From the NCBI RefSeq assembly GCF_026427355.1, contig NZ_CP102664.1, forward strand, positions 2,917,501 through 2,981,500: a stretch of 64,000 nt of DNA, written 5' to 3'. The notes below the pieces were generated by a model. It worked only from the letters and a program-made list of their open reading frames with translations. It did no database searches and had not been told where the DNA came from. Every line of letters starts with the position of its first letter. The stretch's first letter is position 1. This document shows, piece by piece, positions 56,234 through 64,000 of this stretch. Position numbers and translations under genes: made by a program. This DNA comes from Sphingobium sp. JS3065. GTDB lineage: Bacteria; Pseudomonadota; Alphaproteobacteria; Sphingomonadales; Sphingomonadaceae.

Positions 56234-56262
56234 GGGCTAGGACCGGGGCCGGAGTCTGTCAA
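56234..56262 (-). promoter_or_regulatory. candidate metX promoter with very short leader
   Basis: On the minus strand a perfect ttgaca box (56262-56257) is followed after 17 bases by tagccc (56239-56234). The expected transcription start is then only one to three bases before the metX ATG (56225), which has no clear ribosome site, so a leaderless mRNA is possible. The -10 box is poor, so this is tentative. No SAM riboswitch was seen in the 143-base gap to hisC. Confidence 0.35.
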
Positions 56263-56368
56263 TCGGCTGGCCTTTGCCATGAGTCGCGCGCCTGCTTTTG
56301 CAGGAGAAGGATGAGTTTTGGGGAGAGGCGGCTTTGCGTTTCGCTTCGATGACGCTAAAGCGCGGCGC

Positions 56369-57466
56369 ATGACAAAGCCTGCTCCCAAAGACTGGATTCT
56401 CGGTATTTCGCCCTATGTGCCGGGCAAGTCGGCCGCCGATGACGGGCGACCGCTGGTGAAGCTGTCTGCCAATGAAAATCCGCTGGGCACCGGCGAAGCG
56501 GCACGGGCCGCTCTGGTGGCGGCGACGGCGGATCTGGCCACCTATCCCGATCCCGGCGCGGCCAAGCTGCGAGAGGCGATCGCGGCGGCGCATGGGCTGG
56601 ACCCGGCGCGGGTGATCTATGGGACCGGGTCGGACGAACTGCTGCATATCGCGGCCAGCGCCTATGCCGGGCCGGGCGATGAGATTCTCTACGTCCGCTA
56701 CGGCTTTTCGGTGTACGACATCGCGGCGCGTCGCGTGGGGGCGACGCCGGTCGTCGCGCCGGATGCCGACTATGCGACCGATGTGGATGCGCTGCTTGCC
56801 TGCGTGACGGAGAAGACCAAGGTCGTCTTCCTCGCCAATCCCAACAATCCGACCGGCACCATGACGTCGCGGGAGGAAATCGCCCGGTTGCATGCGGGCC
56901 TCAGGCCCGACATATTGTTCGTGCTGGATCAGGCCTATGCCGAATATCTGGATGCCGGTGAGGATGATGGCGGGCTGGAACTGGCCAGGAACGCCGCGAA
57001 TATGTTCGTGACGCGGACCTTTTCGAAGATTTACGGGCTGGCGGCGGAACGGATCGGCTGGGGCTATGCCAGCGCGGAGGTGATCGACGTGCTGCATCGC
57101 ATCCGCGCGCCGTTCAACGTGACGGCGGCGGGGCAGGCGGCGGCCGCGGCGGCGATCAACGACACCGCCTGGGTCGAGGCGAGCCGGACGCATAACCGGC
57201 AATGGCGCGAATGGCTGGCGGGCGAGGTGGCTTCGCTGTCCAACCACGGCCTGCGCGTCGTGCCGAGCAAGGCGAATTTCCTGCTGATCCTGTTCGACGG
57301 CAAGCTGACCGCGGAGGACGCCATGAAGGGGCTGTGGGACGAAGGTTTCGCCACGCGCTGGCTGCCGGGGCAGGGCCTGCCCAACGGACTGCGCATCACC
57401 ATCGGCACCGAAGATCAGGTGCGCAAGGTCGCGGCCAGGCTGCGCGCCATGGCGGAAGCGGTCTGA
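56369..57466 (+). CDS. hisC: histidinol-phosphate aminotransferase
   Basis: A 365-residue PLP aminotransferase (class I/II). Visible: [58 protein letters not shown] (Tyr/Asp) and the lysine-bearing [20 protein letters not shown]. It acts in histidine synthesis; the pairing with tyrA (overlap TGATG) suggests it also serves aromatic amino acid transamination, as in many alphaproteobacteria. The ATG at 56369 starts [10 protein letters not shown]. Confidence 0.93.
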   Translation: MTKPAPKDWILGISPYVPGKSAADDGRPLVKLSANENPLGTGEAARAALVAATADLATYPDPGAAKLREAIAAAHGLDPARVIYGTGSDELLHIAASAYAGPGDEILYVRYGFSVYDIAARRVGATPVVAPDADYATDVDALLACVTEKTKVVFLANPNNPTGTMTSREEIARLHAGLRPDILFVLDQAYAEYLDAGEDDGGLELARNAANMFVTRTFSKIYGLAAERIGWGYASAEVIDVLHRIRAPFNVTAAGQAAAAAAINDTAWVEASRTHNRQWREWLAGEVASLSNHGLRVVPSKANFLLILFDGKLTAEDAMKGLWDEGFATRWLPGQGLPNGLRITIGTEDQVRKVAARLRAMAEAV

Positions 57467-58395
57467 TGCTGCCCCCTTCGACGGAACTGAGGACAGGCTT
57501 TTCACGGGTCACGATCATCGGGCTGGGCCTGATCGGGTCTTCGCTGGCGCGGGCGATCCGGGAATATATGCCGACCGTGCGGGTGACGGGCTATGATGCC
57601 GATGCGGGCGTGCGGGAAACCGCGCGGGCCATCGACCTTACCGACGATGTGACCGATACGGCGGGCGCTTCGGTGACGGACGCCGATCTGGTCGTGCTGT
57701 GCGTGCCGGTGCGGGCGATGGGCGCGGCGGCGGCGGAGATCGCCGCCGACCTGCCGGCCGAGGCGATCGTCAGCGACGTGGGTTCCTGCAAGGGCGACGT
57801 GCTGGCGCAATTGAGCGCCGCGCTGCCGGGGCGGACGATCATCCCGGCGCATCCTGTCGCGGGGACGGAGAATAGCGGGCCGGAGGCGGGCTTCGCCTCG
57901 CTGTTCCAGGGACGCTGGTGCATCGTGACCCCGCCCGCGGAGGCCGATCCGGCAGCGGTGGAGCGCGTGGCCGAGCTATGGCGGCGCGTGGGCGCCGATG
58001 TCGAGACGATGGATCCGGCGCATCATGATCTGGTGCTGGCGGTGACGAGCCATTTGCCGCACCTCATCGCCTATACCATCGTCGGCACGGCCAGCGATCT
58101 GGAGGATGTGACCCAGTCGGAGGTGATCAAATATTCCGCCGGTGGTTTCCGCGACTTCACCCGCATCGCGGCGTCCGATCCGACCATGTGGCGCGACGTG
58201 TTCCTGGCGAACAAGGACGCCGTGCTGGAGATGCTCCAGCGCTTTTCGGAGGATCTGTCGGCGTTGCAGCGGGCGATCCGCTGGAATGACGGGGATGCGC
58301 TGTTCAACCTGTTCACCCGGACGCGGGCGATCCGGCGGTCGATCATCGAACAGGGGCAGGACGATCCCAAGCCCGATTTCGGGCGGAGTCATTGA
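57466..58395 (+). CDS. prephenate/cyclohexadienyl dehydrogenase
   Basis: A 309-residue NAD(P)-dependent enzyme of tyrosine synthesis (TyrA family). Rossmann motif VTIIGLGLIGSSLARAI; VSDVGSCKGDVLAQL, PAHPVAGTENSGPEAG with the catalytic His, and HHDLVLAVTSHLPHLIAYT with a second His. It could use prephenate, arogenate or both. Its ATG overlaps the hisC stop (TGATG), so they are co-translated. A terminator-like stem follows. Confidence 0.92.
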   Translation: MLPPSTELRTGFSRVTIIGLGLIGSSLARAIREYMPTVRVTGYDADAGVRETARAIDLTDDVTDTAGASVTDADLVVLCVPVRAMGAAAAEIAADLPAEAIVSDVGSCKGDVLAQLSAALPGRTIIPAHPVAGTENSGPEAGFASLFQGRWCIVTPPAEADPAAVERVAELWRRVGADVETMDPAHHDLVLAVTSHLPHLIAYTIVGTASDLEDVTQSEVIKYSAGGFRDFTRIAASDPTMWRDVFLANKDAVLEMLQRFSEDLSALQRAIRWNDGDALFNLFTRTRAIRRSIIEQGQDDPKPDFGRSH

Positions 58396-58400
58396 ATTCT

Positions 58401-59117
58401 CTAACTCCGTTCGGGCGAACGGGGTTTTGTAAGGTTCAGCGCGTTGATGGCGGCATGGACCCGCGTTTCGGCCTCGTTCCGGTCCAGGCCGGGGGGAATG
58501 ATCTCCCCAACCTTATAGGTGATGGTGCCGCTGCGCTTCATGAACTTGCCGCGTGGAGAGACGCGGCCGCTGTCGACCGCGATGGGCACGACCGGCAGGC
58601 CCAGCAACGCATAGAGGCCCGCGAAACCGGCGCGCAAGGGCGGGCTTTCGCCATGGGGGACGCGGGTGCCTTCCGGAAAGAGGCAGACGGCGCGGCCTTG
58701 CGCCGTCGTGGCCCTGGCGGCGGCGCGCAAGGCGCGCAGGGCGCTGGCCCCGGCGGTGCGCTCGATCGGGATCAGGCCGTAGTGGCGGGCGATGCCGCCC
58801 CACAGCGGAATGTCGAACAATTCCCGCTTGGCGGCGATGGCTGGGCGATCCAGCAGGCAGAGCAGGTCGATGGTCTCGAACATCGATTCATGCTTGAGGA
58901 TGTAGAGATAGGGGCCTTTTGGCAGTGGGCCGACCACCCTGATCTTCTGCCCCAGCAGCCAGCGGACGCAGGCGCGGTGAAAGCGGCTCCATTGGGTGGC
59001 GACCGCCGGGACCGATCGGGGCACGACCAGATTGCTGGCCATCGCCGCCAGCACGAACAGCAGCGAGCCGACATAGAAAATCAGCATGAAGGCCAAAGAT
59101 CGCAGGGCGGTAAGCAT
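58401..59117 (-). CDS. plsC: 1-acyl-sn-glycerol-3-phosphate acyltransferase
   Basis: A 238-residue membrane enzyme making phosphatidic acid from lysophosphatidic acid. One N-terminal helix (AFMLIFYVGSLLFVLAAMA) is followed by the acyltransferase blocks: block I reads KHESMFET, i.e. H-x4-E instead of the usual H-x4-D, block II is GLIPIERTAG, block III LFPEGTRVPHG, and block IV LPVVPIAVDSG. A Glu in this spot occurs in some proteobacterial homologues. It lies after ydcF, ftsX and ftsE on the same strand. Confidence 0.9.
   Translation of the reverse strand: MLTALRSLAFMLIFYVGSLLFVLAAMASNLVVPRSVPAVATQWSRFHRACVRWLLGQKIRVVGPLPKGPYLYILKHESMFETIDLLCLLDRPAIAAKRELFDIPLWGGIARHYGLIPIERTAGASALRALRAAARATTAQGRAVCLFPEGTRVPHGESPPLRAGFAGLYALLGLPVVPIAVDSGRVSPRGKFMKRSGTITYKVGEIIPPGLDRNEAETRVHAAINALNLTKPRSPERS
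58404..58428 (+). terminator. terminator after tyrA, inside the plsC 3' end
   Basis: Arms 58404-58412 (actccgttc) and 58417-58425 (gaacggggt) form nine pairs with one G-T, then tttt overlaps. It stops tyrA transcripts and is within the last codons of the convergent plsC. Confidence 0.65.
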
Positions 59118-59128
59118 CGCGGAAACCG

Positions 59129-59659
59129 TCAGATACCGATCAGCGCCGCGGCCCGGCGCAGCAGATATTTATTATATTCCCGCACCAGGATCATCAGGCT
59201 GGGGCGGCTGGGCACGGCGTCGTAGACCAGCGTGACCCGGCCCGGCAAGGCCTGACGCAGCTCCAGCGCGGATCGGCGCATATGCCAGTCGGTGGTGATG
59301 AGGCGCACCGTCTTGAAGTCGCGCCGCTCCAGCCAATGCGCGGTCTCTATGGCGTTGGAGCGGGTGTCGATGGCTTCGCGGCCCAGCGTGATGCAGCAGG
59401 TGAAGAGCCGTTCGGGCGCCTGATATTGCGCGGCCAGTTCCACCGGGCGGACCGACCGGTCGACGCCGGAAATCAGCATCCGCTTGGCCGCGCCGTCCCG
59501 AAGCAGGGACAGGCCCCGGTCGATGCGCCCCGCCCCGCCGGTCAGCACGACGATGGCGTCGGTCTGGCGCCCGTCCAGCGGCTGCGGCAGAAGCATCGCG
59601 AACCAGGCGAAGCCCAGCATCCACCCCAGCAGCGTGACGGCGATAAGGCGGACGATCAT
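59129..59659 (-). CDS. YdcF/ElyC-type DUF218 protein
   Basis: A 176-residue protein with an N-terminal membrane anchor (LIAVTLLGWMLGFAWFAMLL) and the DUF218 domain (TDAIVVLTGGAGRIDRGLSL; LISGVDRSVRP; LGREAIDTRSNAIETAHWL; LITTDWHMRRSALELRQALP). DUF218 members such as ElyC act in envelope or peptidoglycan biogenesis. The start overlaps the ftsX stop (ATGA) and the next gene (plsC) is 11 bases off, so it is part of the ftsEX operon. Confidence 0.85.
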   Translation of the reverse strand: MIVRLIAVTLLGWMLGFAWFAMLLPQPLDGRQTDAIVVLTGGAGRIDRGLSLLRDGAAKRMLISGVDRSVRPVELAAQYQAPERLFTCCITLGREAIDTRSNAIETAHWLERRDFKTVRLITTDWHMRRSALELRQALPGRVTLVYDAVPSRPSLMILVREYNKYLLRRAAALIGI

Positions 59660-60558
59660 AGCAGCCGCCCCAGCGACCGCAGCACGGTCCAGCGCGCCGC
59701 CAGCGTCGCCAGCAGCACGCAACCGACCGGAATGGCGGCCAGTATCGCCCAGCTTGTCCATGGCAGATGGATGGCGCTCAGCAATTCGGAGCCGGTCGCC
59801 AGCAGCCTTGCGCCCAGCAGCAGGATCACCAGCAGCGCCACGGTGAAACCCAGCGCGCCGCCGAACAGCGCGTCCAGGCCGATGCGGCGCTGGAACAGCC
59901 GAGCGATCTGCACGTCGGTCGCGCCCATCAGGTGCAGCACGTCGATGGTGCCGCGATGGCTGTCATGGGCGGCGCGGGCGGCGAGGACGACCACCGCCCC
60001 GGTCGCCAGCGTCATCAGCAGCACGATCCCCGCCGCCAGCCAGCCAAGCGCGGAGAGCAGTCCAGCGAGCGGCGCCAGGAAGGCGGCATGGGGCTCGATG
60101 CGGATTTTGGGCGAGACGGCGCTCAACTGGCGGCGCAGGCTGTCGACCTTCGCGTCGGTCTGGCCGGGGGTGAGTTCGATGTCGATCAGCGCCGGGATCG
60201 GCAGGTCGCCGCTCGCCGCATCCTGCCCCAGCCAGGGGCGGATCTGGTCGGCCAGCGTGGCGGCGGGGACGGGGTGGACGGCGCGGACCATGCCGACCTT
60301 GCGCAGGGCCTCAGCCACGCTGGCGCTCAGGCGGTCGCGCTGCTGCGCATTGGCCTCGACGATCTGCACCGTGGCGCGTCCGGCCAGGTCCGCGCCCATC
60401 GCCTTCACCGCCGCGCCCAGGCCCAGCCCGGCGGCGGCGGACAGCACCGTCAGGAACATCATGATCGCGATGATCCACGGCATCGGCCCCGCCACCCGTC
60501 CTTCCGGCAGCAGCCGATGGCGCGCTGCGGCGGCGGCGCGGCGATCCGAACCCGCCAT
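59656..60558 (-). CDS. ftsX: cell division protein FtsX
   Basis: A 300-residue inner-membrane protein with four helices: one near the N terminus (WIIAIMMFLTVLSAAAGLG), a periplasmic domain (about 50-165) and three C-terminal ones (LAAGIVLLMTLATGAVVVLA; ALGFTVALLVILLLGA; WAILAAIPVGCVLLATLA). With FtsE it controls septal peptidoglycan hydrolases. Its ATG overlaps the ftsE stop (TGATG). The sequence is divergent as usual in alphaproteobacterial FtsX. Confidence 0.9.
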   Translation of the reverse strand: MAGSDRRAAAAARHRLLPEGRVAGPMPWIIAIMMFLTVLSAAAGLGLGAAVKAMGADLAGRATVQIVEANAQQRDRLSASVAEALRKVGMVRAVHPVPAATLADQIRPWLGQDAASGDLPIPALIDIELTPGQTDAKVDSLRRQLSAVSPKIRIEPHAAFLAPLAGLLSALGWLAAGIVLLMTLATGAVVVLAARAAHDSHRGTIDVLHLMGATDVQIARLFQRRIGLDALFGGALGFTVALLVILLLGARLLATGSELLSAIHLPWTSWAILAAIPVGCVLLATLAARWTVLRSLGRLL

Positions 60559-61268
60559 CAGCCCGCCGCCTTAGGTCTGGGCGGGTAGCGCAGCGACCCG
60601 GTGGGGTCGGACAGGCGGCCCTTGTCCAATTTCATCATCTGGGCGCTGGAAACCTGCGCGATCAGCGGCAGGTCGTGGGTGGCGACGACGATGGTCGTTC
60701 CCAGGCGATTGAGCGCCTCGAACAGGGTCAGCAGGCGGCGGGCCATGTCGGCGTCGACGTTGCCGGTCGGTTCGTCCGCCACCAATATCTCCGGGCGGCC
60801 GATGACGGCGCGGGCGATGGCGACGCGCTGCTGTTCCCCGCCCGACAGGGTGGCGGGACGGGCCCGGCCGCGATCGCCCAGGCCGACCCAGTTCAGCATT
60901 TCGCTGACCGGGGCGTCGATCTCCGCTTCCTCCATGCCCGCGACCCGCAGCGGCAGGGCGATATTGTCATAGACCGACAGGTGCGGAACCAGCCGGAAAT
61001 CCTGGAACACCACGCCGATGCGGCGGCGGAATCCGGGCAGGCGCTTGCGGGGCAGCGTCACCACATCCTCCCCGAACAGGCGGATCACGCCCCGGCTGGG
61101 CCGCTGGGCGAGGTAGAGGAGCTTCAACAGCGACGTCTTGCCCGCGCCCGACGCGCCGGTCAGGAAATAAAAGCCGCCGCTGGCGAGCGAAAAGCTGACG
61201 TCGGACAGCGTCTCGCTATCCAGACCATAGCGCAGGCCGACATTTTCGAACTGGACGATGGCCGACAT
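60558..61268 (-). CDS. ftsE: cell division ATP-binding protein FtsE
   Basis: A 236-residue ABC ATPase. Walker A TGASGAGKTSLLKLL, signature LSGGEQQRVAIARA, Walker B EILVADEPTGNVD, switch His THDLPLI. FtsE/X couple ATP hydrolysis to activation of murein hydrolases at the septum. The first gene of the ftsE-ftsX-ydcF-plsC run; it is divergent from the zinc-ribbon gene with 150 bases between. Confidence 0.94.
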   Translation of the reverse strand: MSAIVQFENVGLRYGLDSETLSDVSFSLASGGFYFLTGASGAGKTSLLKLLYLAQRPSRGVIRLFGEDVVTLPRKRLPGFRRRIGVVFQDFRLVPHLSVYDNIALPLRVAGMEEAEIDAPVSEMLNWVGLGDRGRARPATLSGGEQQRVAIARAVIGRPEILVADEPTGNVDADMARRLLTLFEALNRLGTTIVVATHDLPLIAQVSSAQMMKLDKGRLSDPTGSLRYPPRPKAAG

Positions 61269-61418
61269 GCGTCAATTTCAGCGCCTGCGCGCTCCCTGCT
61301 TCCCCGAGCGATAGCCATGGCACAGCGGACGGGCGGACGTAAAGCCCGCGCTCTTCCCGCGAGTCGCGATATGTCGAAGCCGCTTGCCCTGGAATCCAAC
61401 TCATGGCTATGAAGCGTC

Positions 61419-62234
61419 ATGATCCTGGTGTGTCCCAACTGCGCCACGCGCTATATCGTGCCGGACAGCGCCGTCGGCCCGAATGGCCGCCAGGTTCGCT
61501 GCGCCGCCTGCAAACATAGCTGGTTCCAGGAAGGCGCCACCCTTGCCCCACGCGAGGAAGCGCTGGCGACGGCGGGCGCGCCCGAAGTGGCCGCGCCTCC
61601 TCCACCTCCACCTCCGCCTGCTCCACCGCCGCCGCCGCCTGTCGAGGAAATCGTGGCGCCCGCCGAGCAGGAAGAAGCGGAACCCGTGGCGGCGCAGGTG
61701 GAAGAGCCGGTCGCGGCCACGTCCGATCATCGGTTCGACGATATCTACGGACGCGCCGAAGCGGCGGCGCGTGACGGCTGGGCGGAAACGGCCCCAGCAC
61801 CTGTGAAGCCGCGCCGCAACCGGCTGAAAATCTGGACCTATGCCGCATTGGCCTTCTGCCTTGCGGTGGGGGGCGCGGGCGGGGCGCTCTGGTATTTCGG
61901 GACGCCCAGTTGGGCGATCAACCTGGGGCTGGTGCCGGAGGAAGGCGATCCGGACCTGCTATTCTATCTCTCCAAGCCCGCCGAACGGCGCAAGCTGCCG
62001 ACCGGGGAGGAATATTTCGCCTTTGGCGCGCGGATCGTGAACAGCGGGAAACAGACGCTGCCGGTGCCGCCCGTGCTGGTGCAACTGCGCGACCGGCAGA
62101 ACCGGCTGGTGTTCAGTTGGACGACCAAGGCCGACCGGACCAGCCTGAAACCGGGCGAGGAAGCGTCGATCAATGAAAGCCGGATCGACATCCCGAAAAA
62201 TGCGGAGAATCTGTCGCTGACTTTCGTGCAGTGA
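61419..62234 (+). CDS. MJ0042-type zinc-ribbon, polyproline membrane protein
   Basis: A 271-residue protein. The N-terminal zinc ribbon is MILVCPNCATRYIVPDSAVG...VRCAACKHSW with two CxxC pairs (MJ0042 domain). Residues about 55-75 are a run of prolines broken by Ala. A single transmembrane helix (WTYAALAFCLAVGGAGGALWYF, about residues 140-161) and a C-terminal beta-rich domain (ARIVNSGKQTLPVPPVLVQL, a DUF3426-like fold) follow. It should have its ribbon in the cytoplasm and the tail in the periplasm. Start at 61419 has weak ribosome site. Conserved in alphaproteobacteria next to ftsE; function unknown. Confidence 0.8.
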   Translation: MILVCPNCATRYIVPDSAVGPNGRQVRCAACKHSWFQEGATLAPREEALATAGAPEVAAPPPPPPPPAPPPPPPVEEIVAPAEQEEAEPVAAQVEEPVAATSDHRFDDIYGRAEAAARDGWAETAPAPVKPRRNRLKIWTYAALAFCLAVGGAGGALWYFGTPSWAINLGLVPEEGDPDLLFYLSKPAERRKLPTGEEYFAFGARIVNSGKQTLPVPPVLVQLRDRQNRLVFSWTTKADRTSLKPGEEASINESRIDIPKNAENLSLTFVQ

Positions 62235-62247
62235 TGAATGACGGATT

Positions 62248-63153
62248 TCAGGGATAGCTCACCGTCTTCGGCCTCCCCAGGGGGATCGGGATGAATTCCT
62301 GATCGTCGCCGGGAATCAGGGGAAAGCGCATGGCTTCCCAATCCTCGCGGGCCTGCATGAGGCGGTCGGTCGAGGATGAGACGAAATTCCACCAGACATG
62401 ACGGTGGCTTTTGAACGCCTCGCCCCCGCAGAGTATCACGCGCCCGCCGTCCACGCTCATCAACGTCGCCCGAATGCCGGGACGCAGGACGTAGAGCGTC
62501 TGCGGCTGGAGCATCGCCCCGTCCAGCGCCGCGTCGCCGCCGGAGACGTAGATCGCCCGCTCCTCCGCATCCGCATCGATGGGGACGGAACCGCCGGGGG
62601 AAAGCTGGATGTCGGCATAGATGGTGTTGGCATAGGTGGTGACGGGCGATGTCTGACCCCAAAGGCTGCCCATGATCACGCGCGCCCTTGCATGGCCGCC
62701 GTCGATGATCGGCAGCCCGCCCTCGCTGACATGTTCGAAGGCCGGGTCCATTTCCTCATGGCGGTCGGGCAGGGCCAGCCAGGTCTGGATGGCGGAGAGC
62801 TTCGACAATTTCACGCGGTCCTCGTCCGGCGAACGCTCGCTATGGACGATGCCCTTGCCCGCCGTCATCAGGTTCACCGCGCCCGGTTCGATCAACTGCT
62901 CCGTGCCCAGGGAATCGCGGTGGAGGAAACTGCCCTCATACATATAGGTGACGGTGGCGAGGTTGATGTGGGGGTGCGGGCGCACGTCCACCCCCTGTCC
63001 CGGCGCGATGCGGGCGGGTCCGGCCTGGTCGAAGAAGATGAAGGGGCCAACCATGGTCCGTTCCCTGGCCGGCAGCGAGCGATAGACCCGGAAATCGCCC
63101 AGATTATGGGTGGTCGGCGTGATGGTCTGGATGATCGGGTCGGTCGGAGTCAT
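62248..63153 (-). CDS. pirin family protein
   Basis: A 301-residue bicupin of the pirin family. Iron-binding residues are in VRPHPHINLATVTYMYEG (two His), a later His, and a Glu in HSERSPD. The C-terminal pirin_C region (about 170-280) includes VILCGGEAFKSHRHVWWNFV. Pirins are quercetinase-like or co-regulators; here its substrate is unclear. The start overlaps the GST stop (ATGA), so both are translated together. Confidence 0.9.
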   Translation of the reverse strand: MTPTDPIIQTITPTTHNLGDFRVYRSLPARERTMVGPFIFFDQAGPARIAPGQGVDVRPHPHINLATVTYMYEGSFLHRDSLGTEQLIEPGAVNLMTAGKGIVHSERSPDEDRVKLSKLSAIQTWLALPDRHEEMDPAFEHVSEGGLPIIDGGHARARVIMGSLWGQTSPVTTYANTIYADIQLSPGGSVPIDADAEERAIYVSGGDAALDGAMLQPQTLYVLRPGIRATLMSVDGGRVILCGGEAFKSHRHVWWNFVSSSTDRLMQAREDWEAMRFPLIPGDDQEFIPIPLGRPKTVSYP

Positions 63154-63857
63154 GCTGCGTCCAGTTCGGGATAGTGGCGGAATATGTCTTCGGCGGTGAA
63201 GGGCAGCCGCCGGTCGCTCGCCAGATAATCCTGCAATTCGGGCAGCGCCGCAACCCGGTCGTGCAGGTCGGCCAGCCGCGGGAAGGAAGGGGTCAGCGTC
63301 GCCATGCGCAGCGGAAAGGCATAGCGCAACCCGGCGATCAGGTGAAAGAGCGAGAGATCGGCATAGCTCCAGCTTCGGCCCGCCAGCCAGTCGTCCGTTT
63401 CCGCGCTCAGCGCATGTTCGAAATAGGTGAGGAATTTGGGGATGCGGCTGGCGCGAAAGCCCTGTGCGGCGCGCAGCGCCTCGGCCTTCTGATCCTCATA
63501 ATAGAGGTCTGGGCCGAGCGGATGGTGCACATCATGCGCCTCCGCCACCATGTCCATGACGGTGAGCTGGACCTGTGCCAGCCAATAGCGGGGTTTCATG
63601 CCCGTCGGCCCGCATTCATGCCGTTCGGCAAGGTAGAACAGGATATTGGCGGTCTGCGCCACGGTCCGGTCGTGCGTCACCAGATAGGGCGGGGCGAAGG
63701 CAGGGCCGCCGTCATGGCGTTCCATGTCCGCCATCAGCGCTTCGTCGCCGTCGGCGCGGGCACGGTCGCGATAGGCGATGCCGCATGCCTCCAGCGTCAG
63801 CCGGACGAATTCGCCCCGGCCGGGAATATTGGACCAGTACCAGAAATCATAGGCCAT
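63150..63857 (-). CDS. glutathione S-transferase
   Basis: A 235-residue GST of the sigma/mu-like layout: N-terminal thioredoxin fold (DFWYWSNIPGRGEFVRLTLE, with Tyr), VAQTANILFYLAERH with the GSH-binding region, and an all-helical C-terminal domain (WSYADLSLFHLIAGLRYAFP). Cytosolic; probably conjugates electrophiles. Coupled to the pirin gene. Upstream lies the bolA gene on the same strand, 51 bases away. Confidence 0.88.
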   Translation of the reverse strand: MAYDFWYWSNIPGRGEFVRLTLEACGIAYRDRARADGDEALMADMERHDGGPAFAPPYLVTHDRTVAQTANILFYLAERHECGPTGMKPRYWLAQVQLTVMDMVAEAHDVHHPLGPDLYYEDQKAEALRAAQGFRASRIPKFLTYFEHALSAETDDWLAGRSWSYADLSLFHLIAGLRYAFPLRMATLTPSFPRLADLHDRVAALPELQDYLASDRRLPFTAEDIFRHYPELDAA

Positions 63858-63908
63858 GGGTTGCGCCTCCTTGGACGGCGGGACAACGCATGGAAAGGCG
63901 CTATGGTG

Positions 63909-64000
63909 TCATGCTTCGCCGGGCGCGCGGGCCTTGATCGCCAGGGCGTGGACCTTGTCGCGCAGCAGGTCGGCCAGCGCGGCGTTGACCAGGCGCTGCC
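63909..64000 (-). CDS. BolA family protein, 3' end only (5' end beyond the window)
   Basis: The last 29 codons and the stop read, on the minus strand, QRLVNAALADLLRDKVHALA then IKARAPGEA. The pattern LVxxALxxLLxxxVHALxIKA is the conserved C terminus of BolA proteins, which bind monothiol glutaredoxins and Fe-S clusters. The frame is open to the end of the window. The gene continues outside, so length and start cannot be judged. Confidence 0.8.
   Translation of the reverse strand, partial: QRLVNAALADLLRDKVHALAIKARAPGEA

Noticed and set aside
56226..56368. SAM riboswitch before metX
   Set aside because: No SAM-II or SAM-V consensus could be recognised on the minus strand; the likely promoter is too near the start codon to leave room for one.

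Overview
The window is about 64 kb of GC-rich chromosome from an alphaproteobacterium, most likely a sphingomonad (Sphingobium/Novosphingobium/Sphingomonas type). The grounds are a 5S rRNA followed by initiator tRNA-fMet at the end of the rRNA operon, a UrcA-family secreted protein, COQ9, a hemC-hemD-Mic60 (mitofilin) cluster, a PlsX-FabH pair behind rpmF, and intergenic palindromes of a kind I associate with sphingomonads. Species cannot be fixed from the sequence alone. Almost all of the DNA is conserved core or housekeeping gene content. The only clearly mobile part is 2.6-5.06 kb.

Layout. 1-2304: the 3' two thirds of 23S rRNA, 5S rRNA and tRNA-fMet. 2305-5060: an accessory island with two strong palindromes, an IS3-family element whose two ORFs join by -1 frameshift or by ATGA coupling, and an IS110-family transposase broken by a small deletion. 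5.1-16.6 kb: pgeF, amino acid permease, Bcr/CflA drug exporter, Sel1 protein, old yellow enzyme, COQ9, ferrous iron uptake feoAB, ssb, RidA, an ArsC-like protein and a secreted glycerophosphodiesterase. 16.6-22.4 kb: Rrf2 regulator, metallo-beta-lactamase hydrolase, MAPEG protein, rpmF-plsX-fabH and purH. 22.5-29.4 kb: UrcA protein, then a three-gene envelope glycan module (UDP-galactopyranose-mutase-like flavoenzyme, GtrA, GT-C membrane enzyme), a Tat-exported MsrB and an ABC-2 exporter. 29.4-39.7 kb: queG, a lipoprotein/EI24 pair, adenosine kinase, a Wzx-like flippase, gpsA, tsaD, hemC, hemD, Mic60 and an alpha/beta hydrolase. 39.8-50.6 kb: gltX, nadE, prs, hisN, rpmI-rplT, a LysE exporter and pheST. 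50.6-64 kb: DUF4386 protein, a secreted unknown, aldose epimerase, prfC, metXW, hisC-tyrA, plsC-ydcF-ftsX-ftsE, a zinc-ribbon/polyproline membrane protein, pirin, GST and the 3' end of a bolA gene running off the window.

Genes are tightly packed. Many pairs share ATGA, GTGA or TGATG stop/start overlaps (feoA-feoB, ridA-arsC-glpQ, plsX-fabH, ABC ATPase-permease, tsaD-gpsA, hemC-hemD, pheS-pheT, metX-metW, hisC-tyrA, ftsE-ftsX-ydcF, GST-pirin), so most regions are translationally coupled operons. Several convergent pairs overlap at their 3' ends. Non-coding structure lies mainly between convergent genes: rho-independent terminators and REP-like palindromes.

I found no CRISPR array, prophage, toxin-antitoxin pair or recognisable defence island. 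The least understood parts are the 23.0-26.8 kb glycan module, the zinc-ribbon polyproline protein divergent from ftsEX, the small unknown proteins at 14.4, 43.9 and 51.3 kb, and the palindromic repeats.
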